Source of the DNA: Karalla daura
Taxonomy: Eukaryota > Chordata > Actinopteri > Chaetodontiformes > Leiognathidae
DNA length: 64,000 bases
Assembly: GCA_029224185.1 (NCBI GenBank)
Contig: CM055193.1
Location: 16,121,669-16,185,668 of the forward strand
Reading direction: 5' to 3'
Part shown: positions 23,963 through 36,900 of the stretch, piece by piece
How positions within the stretch are numbered: the stretch's first letter is position 1
Layout of the letters: each line of letters opens with the position of its first letter
The notes under the pieces: generated by a model
What the model was told of the DNA's origin: nothing
Seen by the model: the letters and a program-made list of their open reading frames with translations, nothing else
The model's database searches: none
Program-made: the position numbers and the translations under genes

Positions 23963-26030
23963 TGTCGGTCACCTGCAGACAGAGAGAAAACAAGTGTGAC
24001 GATTGATCCATCCGTTTCAGCAGCAGTAGCTTGGTTTGCTTGGTCGTAGGTGCTTTCCACGATTCCTGAAGCTTTTGAGCGGAGTTCCCCTTTCATTGCC
24101 ATTCACATCAAATGCTTTCAGCCTCTGATCCATGGTTAGGGCTAGGCCTTTCAAGCGAAGCAGGAACCAGGACAGCAGACATTTTTAAAAGCCACTGCGC
24201 TGGTGTGAACACGTGCTGTCACTCGATGACAGTGCAAGGAGACGCTGAGGAAGCGAAAGCAAGATAAACAAAAAAAAAAAAGACCACAACCAGCAAAGCG
24301 ACAAACCAGAGGCTAGGAAGCGCAAGAGCACAAGCAATGTTGACCACAGTCGCTGCTGTGCATAGCCATAATCTAATATTACCTTCTAACAAAAGTCTAG
24401 CCATCATTTCCTAAAGAGTTGCTCATCATCATAACAAAACTGCCCAGACTGATGATAAAGCCAGGAGGAAAGATTTCTGGACTGAACTGAGGTACAGTGA
24501 ATTCTTTGACATTAAAAGCCGGTTACATAATACAGTCCAACTGCCCCATCGCTCTGTATTTAACAGAAGACACCAGCTGACAAGTCTGACAGCTGTGGGC
24601 ATTAGCCACAATCTGCAGACGTCCGGCGTGATGTCACTTCAGAGGTCCGATTAACGGTGGGCAAAGCAGACTAGAAAAAGGCCCCCCTGGGTTCTGTAGT
24701 TCCTGGGACCTAAACAAAGAGTAGCTCCTTGAACCAATTCACTTGTTGTAAAATCCAGTTGCCACGACGCCACAACTCCTTGGATTCAAAGAATTGAGTA
24801 CCTGTAGATAAAGAGGGCAAAAGTGGCCATAACGAGGAACGTTCACATCCAACTTTTATGTAAATGGCATGGATGATAATATCCTGAGGTCGCTGGAGCA
24901 GAAGTCCCCTGCAGCCCCTGCTGGGGCTCATCTCCAGGTCTGCCATGGCCAGTTATTTCCTCAACAGCTGAATGCAATAGCTCAGGGATTTACTTCAGAT
25001 GTTGTCAACCATTGTTTTTAGATCTCTGAAATCTGATCCAGGTGGACGTTTTCACATTAACCCCCATGACGAGACATTTCTGCCTTGCATTGATGGCAAT
25101 ATCAGAGGAGTAGAGATAGATAGATCGATAGACAGACCGATAGAGACAGACAGATAGATAATTTAATTTTAGGGAATTCCCCCAGGGAAATTCAAGTCAA
25201 ATCAACCAGAGAAGTCTTCTGTGGTCACTATGGTCTTTAACTTGTACCATAATTTCAGGGGGGGGAAATGAAAAAGGGTTCCCTAATACTCAGCTTTGTT
25301 GTCTATGAAAGAAAATAGCTGGCAAAACATTTGCCTAAATACTCACTCTGATAATTAAGACAGCTGACACATTATACAATAGCTTTGCAAACACTATTGT
25401 ATTGCAAGTCCATCACAAGACACCGGTCATTTGACATCGTCATTGGAGTCCAAATCCCAACTATTTTCGTGAATATGTGCACTTAATTCTGACATCATTA
25501 CAGGCGATGGGATTGTTAGAGCAGACAGGCAGCATAGAAGCCATATTAGGAATGTAGGTAAATACTTAACGCTCATTGTCCCTGGGGTCATGAGAACTAC
25601 ATTTCTCGTCTTTTATTGCGTTAATAGTGGAGGTAACTGTTGCTGGGAGCCACATTTAGGACGACACATCCTAGCTCTGAACCTGTGTACCCGGCCACAG
25701 TTTGCTCAATGCAACAAGGCCCGACTGGGAAACTTAGCCAACTCCTGCTAACAGCGAGCTAGCTGGCTAGCGTGTTAGCTTAGCTCCGTCTAAACCTTTG
25801 CTGTCCGCCCATCCTCCCGAATACTGCCTACAACAGTTAACATGGACGCGTCCATCTGACACTCATTAGATTAGTCGCCGAGTAACTTGTATCAGCAGCC
25901 AGGATGTGACCGCGAGTAGCTCGGGGTCCGGCCACTGGCTAGCCACGACAGCCGGCTAACGTCCCCCGCCCTGGACTGCACCCAGCCCCACGCTACTTTC
26001 AACTCGCTTATAGCCGAAAGCGCCACAAAC

Positions 26031-26420
26031 CTGTAGTGTTGAATCACGAGAGCGGACGGCTTCGTCGCATTTGTGGCACCGGTTTTAGCAGGAATACGTA
26101 GTGGAAGCGCAGCCTCCCGTGAACGTGTCTAGGATCGTTTAGCTAGGAGCTAGTAGCAGTTTCCGCCGTTTTCAGATGCCGGCAGACAGCGCTACATCGG
26201 ACGCACCTGGAGTAGATCGGCGTTCACAGTTCCCGGAGACGATGGTTTATTGGTTCTGAGGTGAGGCCCCTGTGTCGTCTGGAGATTGTGCGGAACAGTG
26301 TCGACGTTATTGCCACTTCTGCTTTTTCTTCTCCTCTTGTAGCAGTTCAGGTCCAATCAACCGGCAGCGGAAAAACGGATTGGGTGACGTCAGGAAGTAA
26401 CGGGAAACGCCTAGACGTAA
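26031..26420 (-). promoter_or_regulatory. mapre1: mapre1 non-coding exon 1 and promoter
   Basis: A donor at 26029-26030 (ACACTACAG before GTTTGTGG on the minus strand) matches a 5' UTR exon that would join the exon at 23972. Upstream lie an inverted CCAAT box near 26351 and a perfect CRE palindrome tgacgtca at 26385-26392, in CG-rich sequence without TATA. The start site is inferred near 26200-26330. Confidence 0.55.
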
Positions 26421-26957
26421 CGACGTGATTACGTATAATCTTCAAGATTTTTCATGATTTTTTTTAATGACGTGTCCCATACAAATGTACAAAACACTGG
26501 TATAGAAATGTATAGAGACCCCCTCGACTGTGCAAAGCAAGACAATGATGCAACAAAAGAAAATATTATTACATTTCAACATACATAATTATCAATTATC
26601 TGCATACGTTATCGTCAATGAAATGCATTATTATTATTATGATGACCAACACCCAGAACAGACTCGCTCTTTATTAGACGTTTAATAAATAACAGGGCTA
26701 CAATTCATGTTGGCTTATTATACAACTGCTCCTATCTTTATACAAATAGTGTATGCAGCTTTACATACTGTAGCTTTTGGACTCAAAACTGTTCATCAAA
26801 ACTTTCTCTTTCCCAGTGTCTAGAACTTCTTTGTGTCTAGAACGCATACAGATCCTATATTGTCAATATTTTCACTCCTGTGATTATTTACCATCACTCT
26901 GATAATTGATCCTATTTCTTGGTAAAAAAAAAAAGTATAGAATTGCATTATCAATAA

Positions 26958-27038
<81 letters not shown>

Positions 27039-27214
27039 AAGAAAGGAATCAGGTCTTTTCACTTGGAATATTTTAATTTACTTATAAATATCAAATATAT
27101 ATAACATTGGGAGGTTTTTCATAGATGTGCCCCACCGTTTGTTTTTGAGAAGTTCTACGGTGTCAGACATTGTTCATTCAAAAGATCATACCACGGGGTT
27201 GTTGTGACATTTCT
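26421..27214. other. Intergenic, mapre1 promoter to paralogue A 3' end
   Basis: AT-rich spacer of about 0.8 kb. The only structured element seen is the GATA tract at 26957-27038. No gene recognised. Confidence 0.6.
26957..27038. repeat. (GATA)n microsatellite
   Basis: About 20 uninterrupted GATA/TAGA units between mapre1 and paralogue A. Confidence 0.98.
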
Positions 27215-28165
<951 letters not shown>

Positions 28166-31100
28166 CTATCTCAGTTCGTGCATGTCTGGAGAGGCAGGGG
28201 GGGAGGAGGAGCAGGAGTTGGAGGGGGCCGATGCAGGCATCTCCTCGCAGGCAAAGTAGTCCTTGAGAGGAGCGAAGAGGTGACGGATGACTGGCACGCT
28301 CCAGGCCTTCCCCAGCACCTTCTGCCTCTGCTGCCGGTTCATGTTCCTCACGTCCGTGTAGTGTTTGGGGAAACCAAAAATCCTGGTGAACGAAAGGGAG
28401 GGAGGGAGCATACACGTCGGTGGGTTTTTATCAAACAGCTAAGCTACTACGATCATTGCTCATCGTTTCCTCCTCTTTTTCTAGCACAAACACAAAATGA
28501 TGACTACTTCGTTCATGTGAAAATCTCCAGGCTTTCTTTGTCTTTTGGGACTTTCCCCCTGAGGTAATCTCTAACCTTCTCATTCATTTTTATCCATCTG
28601 TAAAAGCCTGGAGCTGGTCAGCAGCAGAGGAAGTGGGAGCCGATACGAATTGATCACATGCACGTATGGAAGGCTTGCCTTTCTAGCTCGGTGATCCACA
28701 GGTTGTCATCTCTGCCGTTATAGATGACGGGCAGCAGAGATTCATACTTTCCCTGTTTGAGTGAGTTGGACTGGGTGGTAATCGTCCTCACTTTCGAAAC
28801 CTAAAACAAAGGCAACAGAAGTGTTGAGAAAATGAACGGACTGATAAACAGCTAGATCATCACGTTTAGGAGGGAAAAGATATCCTGGACCCACAACAGA
28901 GGCGAATAAGACATTTGTGCACATTATAAACAAAAATTCAACGTCACTGACCCTGGCTTGTCTACCGAGCTCTAAACAGTCCTGGAGATTGAGCTTGTCC
29001 TTCTGGGAGGCAATGATTGGCCTGAGGGAGATGAGATGGAGGAAAGTGCATAAACCACAAAACAGAGACCTAGAGCAGTGGTGAAAACGCTCATGATGTT
29101 ACTACTGCCACAGGATGAGGCTGTATCACAGTCGGGAACTATTAACATGGTTCATAACAGATTGAGGGGTTTACCTGCTCATGCCTGGGATGTTTCCCCA
29201 GAAGTGTCGAGCTCTGTGGGCAGGGCTCACTCTGACTGCGTCCACCATTACAGGGTTGCACTGGTGAACAATCACATAGCAGAGGTCAATTGTCTCCAAA
29301 TTAGTCTGAATAAAAGCCGTGGTGCACTGAGGGAGGGAGGAAGAAAGGAAGAGGTGGGAGGAAAACAGGAAGGGAGGAGAAGACAGGGAAACCTGAGAGC
29401 ACAAAAAAGGTCTTGTGATGTCACTTTTCTGATGCTGGGAAAGTATCAAGTGTTGAAGAAGCACCGAGTCAGAAGGACATGTAACTGCAAAAAAGTAAAA
29501 TTAAATACTCTTTATCTAGACAAAATGTGACTATGTTAACAGTGTCGACTGGGGTGACAGTTAAGGCATGATGGTAAAAACCAGACATGGGGAGAGGACG
29601 TGGCAAACCTCGAGGAAGCGGCAGATGTTGACTCGGTCGTGCACGTTCATGAAGGTGACGTTCTCAAAGAGCCAGAAGAACGGCCGGGGGTCGTCCTCCT
29701 CCGGCTTCAGCATTTGGAGGACTCGGTGGAACTCGAAGAAGAGCCTGCCAGTGCCCTCTGTCGGCGAGAGCCGTGAATTACAACACATCCCTCCCCTCTT
29801 TCACACGATCCCACCTTCAGACGCAGTCAAAACGCGGACAGCGTCTCCCTTCAGCCGGGGCCCAGACAGCACAGCTAAGTACCATAGAGTCCTTTCCTGT
29901 ATGGGTTGACGATGGAGAGGTCGTTGCAGGGGCTGCCTCCAATCAGCAAATCAAACGGGCCCCACTCCTCTATCTGCACGGTGAAAGCGGAGCACGTCTT
30001 TAACAGCGGCCAAGGACCCGTGAGGGTGTCTTTCAGAGGTGTTGTGTGTGCACGTACGGTCTGCTTGTTGACGCCCCGGGCGTCGCCGATATGGATGATC
30101 TTCCCGTCGTGGTTGACGTGCGCCACGGCCAGTGAGTCCTCACACACCTCCGAGGCCACGTACCTGTCCACTTTGAAGCCGAGGTCCTTCAGCACCACGT
30201 AACCTGGGACAAGAACACACACAGGCCGTGACCACCTCCTCCTCCTGGAAGTCATCAGACGTCGCATATACTCACAAATATACAGTAATTGTTCGGACGC
30301 CATTATAATTTAAGACAAGCTCATAACTAAGCCAACTACACCTTCTATTCAGGATGTGTTTGGTCTCTTTTTCTCCTCTCTGCTAATATATGAATGTTTT
30401 GGTCAACACTGTGGCCAAACTTTAGACCAAATCCCATGTAGAGAGAAGGAGCCAGGTGAGCATTGATGAGAAAAGCTTGCCCTGCAGTCTGCTGCGTAGG
30501 GCTGTGGTGGGGGGCTGGGCCCAGGTCTGTGGGTGTGACTCACCAGTTGCGATGCCATCGAACAGCGAGAGGACGCGGATCGGTCGGCGCAGGCTGGCAG
30601 GGATGGACGGGTACACCCGGTGCGGCTCCTGCAGCAGTGAGGGAGCCATGAAGCAATGCTGAAGTCAAGTCTGCGTTACTGGCTAGCAGGAGCCTGTTCT
30701 CCTGGTCTGATGAGAAATTACCTCAGAAAACAACATGCTTTCTGACTTCTGGAGATTTTGGAACAGGACTTTAAGTTAAGGTGTCAGGACAGAGTGAAAT
30801 GAAGTCCGATCAGAGGGCGGGTTAATTATATTCAAATTACTGGTTCATTAACTGCACTTTGTGCACCAAGCGAATTTCCATGAGTTGTACAACCACCTAC
30901 GAACACGTCTGATTCTTATAGCATTACTTCACAACCACTATTCACTCACAAATTGCATGCCACTGTTGTTGGTGAATAGCTCCTGCACGCGGATGCTCCA
31001 GTCCTCTCGGGGCACCAGGGCGCCGTGGGCCTGATGGGGCTGGCACAGGTAGCAGGCCCACGGGTCCAGCAGCTTCAGGGAGTCGAACGTCTCGGGCCCC

Positions 31101-33928
31101 ACGAGGATATTCAGACAGTCGTTGCAATAAGACCTGCGAGCGGAGAGGGAGGGGGTGAGGACGGTGGGACGGCTGGGCAAGCAGGCCGGGGGCCAGCGCC
31201 GACCTTCGCACCCACCTGCAGCAGCTCTCGTTGCCGCACAGGATGACCTCCAGGCCGTAGCAGCAGATGGTGCAGTAGGACTGATATCCATCCTCATCGT
31301 AGCGGTACAGCGTCTCCGTGAAGTTGTCCTGCGGAGACACCGAGACGGAGCTCAGGAGCGCTTTTGCATGCGGGGCTCTGGCGCCTCCCACATGCTGGGA
31401 ACAGAACGGGATGGTTCCTTACTTTGCACTCTGAGCAGAGGCCGCCTTTGAAAAGAGGGTGCGACACTTTCACGTTCTGAGTCCCACAGCACAAACAGAA
31501 GTCTGCAGACGAGCAGGAGCACAAGGAAAGCATGTGAGGTTCGACGGCACGGGGGGGTGAAACTCAAGGCACACCACGACCAAAACTTCAAAATTCAGTT
31601 AAAGAACTGCTGATGTTTGGATGAAAAGAGTCAACAGTGACATAACCAAGCTCTCACCTTCAATGTCCTGGCTGTTTTCCATGATCCATTGGATGGTCTT
31701 CTCTGTAAGGACACAAACAAACAACTGATATTCATGGCCTCTTTTCCCATTGTTGTTCACTACGTTAGGCTCTGCTTGGTACCTCTGATCTGTTGGTCCG
31801 GCTGGGTGTACGAGCTGGTCACCTCGGTGGGCGTCTTATTGTAAACTCTGGTGAAGGTCCTCTTCCTGCCTCGCGCCACGGACGGTGGATACTCCTGATC
31901 GGATTCGTCTTTCTGAGCCTTCTCCTCGTTCCAAGTTCTCTTGCCCTTCGCCCGTCCTCTCTTCTTTCTCAGCTTCTGCCACCCTGATCCCCTCGGGGAG
32001 GCCCTCCCATCGTTAGACTCCTCCCTCTTTGAGGACCCTTCCTCGCACGCCGTCTTTGCTCCTCCCTCTTGGAGAGGCGTCTCGTCTTTGGACTCGCACG
32101 ACAGTTTGTCCAGGGAAACCGCCACGTCTTCCAGCTCGTTGCCAGGGACGCTGCTGCTGGGGGCCTCGGGGGTGGATTCGGTCGCCACGCTCTGACTTTT
32201 GCTTCGATCAGGTGCATCTGGATACAACAACAGCAGGACAATTCATTCGATATGAACTCTACTCACTGTATGAACCGACATGTCGATGCGAGATTACAAA
32301 TGATTCAAAATGCCCCGTCCACGCCTGCCCTTCCCCACCATTTGTAGCAGCCCCCGGTTTGAATCCATCCGGTCCTGTGGGTTTGAAGCCTGCCAGAGCC
32401 CACCTCAGCAGCTGTTTCTCCCGTTGCCCCGCCAAACGTTTCTTGCAACGCAGAGCCGCTTCCTGGTAGACGGAGAGACAGACATATTCGATTGTGATGA
32501 ATCTGGTGGAGTTTGGTTTTTTTTCCCATGAGAAGAAGTCTAGTCCTACAGACGACTGGATCATCTGGGAAGTTGCTGTAACACTGCAAAGAGACGTCCT
32601 CTGAAGTGTGTTGATATGACAAACGTAGTAAAAGGCAGAGGGACACAGACCTGCAGCGCCAAGATGACGGCTTTTGTGTACTGAGGAAGTCTGCTGTAGC
32701 CGTCGCTGCTGAAGCACTGGGAGAAGTTGCCGAAGGGCTTGATAGTCTTGATACTGACCTAGAATCAGCGACCCCCAAAAGAAAAACAAAAACAAAAACA
32801 GAACAGAAATCCAGAACATGTCAGTAACATGACAAGCAAACCAACAAGGTGGAATTTCAGAGCCACGGTGAAAATGATATTCCCACTGAAAGTATTGTAC
32901 AGTCAATAAATGTTGCATGTTAGTCCATGTGTCTGTGTGAGTTGTCTGTGCGGTACTCTGGTTTTCTTCCACAGTCCAAAAACATGCATGTTTAAGTTGA
33001 ATGGAGACTATAAACAGCCCCAAGGTGTGAGTGTGAGAGTGAACTATGAGCGTGTTGCCTGGGATGGACCGGTGACCCGTCCAGGTTGGATTCCTTGCCT
33101 TCGCCTTGTTGACATGCTGGGATGCTTCAGCCATTTCCATTTTCAGATTTTGTACAGTATGTATTAAAATATGCACAGGTTGCTATTCATGTCCTCATAG
33201 GTTCTCGGTCCCCGACGACAAGATTTCTAAAGCCGATCCCCCTAAACTCACCTTGGAATGCAGTTTCTGTGCGTACCACATCACCATCCACTTCTCTAAA
33301 GCTCGATCCTCCTCGCTGCTGGACATGAGGACGGCTGGCCAGTGAGAGACCTTGAATCCTTCGACCTGACACCAGACCAGCTCGCCTGCCGCATACTGTG
33401 CACACAAACACACACTTCAGGTGCCACAGCACAGCACGGGACGTTGCGTAATGATCCTTGAACCTCGAGGCTGGGACATGACCAGCACAGACGCGACTCT
33501 CATGAAGAACTACCATGGGGAAACCTGCCCGCATCCCCACCACAAACCTACCAGTGGCTCCGCCGAGACGGGGGGCGGGCTTTGGGAAGCGGCGCCGTCG
33601 TTCGCGTCCTTGCCATCGGCGACGGAGTCCACGACGATTTCAACCACCGCGTCCTTGGCCGCGCGGCCTGCAAAACAATGCCAGTCAGCTGCCCGCAGGT
33701 CGGGGGTCGCTCTGCGCGTTCCTCGTCCTCAGGGGGTCTCTCTTGCTGGGTCGTTGACGATGACTTACTTTCGTCCAGACGCTTTGAATCTTGACCGTCT
33801 TGCTTTCTCCTGGGGGGCCGCATCACGGTGGCATCGACGATCTCGATCACATCTGGTCAAAACACAACGTCGACGGTGATTAGCCACGTGTGGAGCAGCG
33901 GGCAGCATCACGTTTGATTCACCTGATT

Positions 33929-33959
<31 letters not shown>

Positions 33960-36900
33960 AGGCCTCACCGGAGGAATTGTCTGTGCCATCTGATTCGTCG
34001 GCGCTGCTGTGGCACTTGTCAGGCAGCCGCAGATGCTGTTTGCTTACGAAACCTTTACATTCGTCGGAGGCGGCCGCTTCTTTCACGCCGCCACTCAGAC
34101 CCCGGGTGGCTGAGACACGAGGAGCTTCGGACGCGTCCTTGATGTTGTTCAACAGCTTGAGACAGGGGACGCAAACAAATCACTTCATCTCGGTCGAACG
34201 ACAAAAGCAGGACGTACAAGGACAGATCGATGGGAGATGGAAAGGCTTTCTGTCAATATACAAAATATGCTATGCTGTCTGGTTTTGCACTTTCCCCACC
34301 TTATTGACGTAGTTCACTTTTCCGCCGTTGTTTTTTTTGCAAACTCAGAGCCCGAGACTTGAAATGATTTGCAAACCTTCACATTTCAAATGACAAATCA
34401 AACACATGCGGGCAGGCGGGTAGGTAGGTAAAGGGTTGAGCTTTAAACACTCACCTCAGCAAACACCCGAGACTTGTGCAGAGAGGTCGGCATGGCCAGC
34501 AGTGTCATGAAGAGTTTGAACACCACAGACTCTGGACTGATGCTCCTCAAGGCCTGGAGAGACAAAAACAAGCTCTTTGTGTCCTGACGTCCCATTTTAA
34601 ATGGCAGAAAACTGGTAAATAATCAAGCAGATCCACATTCATCTGTGCAGTAAAACATGCACTCCAACAGTATTCGGTTTACCTTAGACCAGCAATGGAC
34701 TCCATCTCCATCGTTTTGTTCCCGGGTCACTAGAGCAATGAAACTGAAGTATTCATAAGGCATTTGATGTATCCCTGGAGAACTCTGGTTGCACACACCC
34801 AGCTGGACCGCCAGCTCCAGCACAAGATGTCTGGGCACTTTACGATCCTGATGGAGAGACGCAAAGTTAGGATGAAAGTGAAGCACCGCTTTACTTATTT
34901 GTTATGGATTAACGATTCCCATACGATTCTAAATTTAGGGTAATAGTTGTTTTTTTTTTGCCATCAAAAGGATGAGCAGTTCCCCTGCTGCAACAACACA
35001 CAGCAAGTCCAACAGTTATCATGAACTGCGACCTACTGTGGAATCATTATTCTCACCCTTTTTGCTACTTTAAAGCTGACATGTAGATTTCTAATATTTT
35101 TGACCATCTGTTCAATATGTGAATGTTATAATCTGAGTGTCTTCATAGACACTTGTGCCCGACGTTCCTCTTTGACTTTGTCTCTATTTTTGTGCATTAA
35201 AATTTCCCTTGAGTGCATTTCTCAACGTCAGAGGGAGTGATCTACTTACGTTGATCGTCTCAGGGTGTTTCAGGATTCTGCTGATATACATCAGCGTGAC
35301 GTCTCCAAGATTCTGAGGAATGCTCTCGGCAAAACTCAGCAGGGCCGCGGTGTAGAAAGACGCTGCATCTTTATAGAATTTAAACCTCTTGGGCTGCTCT
35401 AGCACCGCCAAAGAGCTGGCCGACAAGAAATCTCGGGCTTCGAAACCGATGTTCACCTCCCCAGTGGGTTGCAGCTTTGCTGGGTCCTCGAGGACGCGCA
35501 CCTCCCGCCTCTGTAGAAAGCCCTCGATGGCGCAAGGCCGGAGGACGCTGGAGGCGTAGGTGTGCACCAGCATGGAGATCAACTGGAGCTCCGCGCCCAC
35601 TTCCACTATGCCGCCCTGCTGCAACTCCTGAAGGGCCCGCAGGGGCTCCAGAGTGTGGGCGAGGAACAGGAAGTGCAACTTGACCTCAGGACTCATCAGC
35701 CGCATGCAGATCCACTTGGCGTCTTGTCCTTGGCCCGACTTGAAATGCCGCTGCACGTCCTCCCAGCTGCTGGCGATCTTCTGCACTGCGTAGATGAACA
35801 ACAAGCACTGTGCGGAGATGGAGTCGAGAGGGTTACGAGACTGCTCGCCCTTGAACACCTCTTTCAGGATGCCGTTCGTGGAGCGGTAAATGCAGTAGTG
35901 ATGGTGCATGCGTTTGACTAGGGCCGCGACGGAAGGAAACGAAACCAGGACTGCGGTCTGGCAAGCCCTGGCCGCCATGCCGGGGATGCCGCAGAGCGAC
36001 ACGAAGCGAGGCTTGAAGCTCTGGAGGTGGGACACAAACACTTGGCTGGCCACTGGGTGCGGAGCGTCACAGTAGAACGCGGCGAGGTTGCAGAGGAGCA
36101 CGCCGTGCTTCTTCAACGTCAGGACGAGGAGGCTGGCGTCAGCCTGTGCAGCCAGGGTGGCCTCGGTGGCGTCGCTGCCACAGTCCATGCGCACCAGGGC
36201 GTCTGGATCGTTGGTGCTCATCTGCACGTTGTCCAGAAACCGCAACACCCGGCCTCCTAAGTTCTGGTCGAAGTAGCCAATCAGGATGACGCTCGTGCTC
36301 AGTCCTTCACCCAGGTCGACCCGCGTGTACAGGTAGAGGCAGTATGGCACGTGCACACAGGCCTTAATGATGTCTTCACGGTGACTCTCAACAAAGGCGG
36401 TCGAGAGCGAAGCATCCACGTCGCTGGAGCAGCATCTCCTAATGGAGGCCAACAGCCTCTCACTGCTGGAGGCAAAACTCATTCTGTTTTCCTTTGTCGT
36501 TTCTGCCTCTCCCGGCTCCACTGTCACCTCTTTCACCTCATCCTCATCCTCATCATCTGTTAACAGTGTTATGACACTGGCTCCTCCGTTCACAGCTGGT
36601 TTTGGTTGTGGGTTGCCTTTCTCTATCACAACCTTAAACAGCAAGGCTTTGGGCCTGAGATCTATGGTGACAATTAAAACAGGAGAACATTAAGGTTAAA
36701 ATATGTTTTAATTCATTTATTAGAATAAGTATAATATGGTTGTGACTGTGGTCAGAAAGCCTGGTCAGGTTTCAAGATTGCCAAATAACCACACCCATCC
36801 ATTCTCTGACTACATTCTATGCTATAGATATTTTCATGCATCTTTGGCCAGATAAGAAACCATCCTGCCTTGTGGGTCTATGGACACATCTCTTATCCAC

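Noticed and set aside
26957..27038. GATA tract as a sex-linked (Bkm-like) marker
   Set aside because: GATA repeats are common across fish genomes; nothing else here supports it.
30950..31328. Paralogue A ADD CCRS in place of CCRC as a broken zinc site
   Set aside because: The paired CxxC ligands around it remain, and the changed Cys may not be a zinc ligand; too uncertain.
32259..33176. 305-codon minus-strand ORF
   Set aside because: It reads through an intron, a dispersed repeat and only one real exon (32339-32462, EAALRCKKRLAGQ) of paralogue A; not an independent gene.
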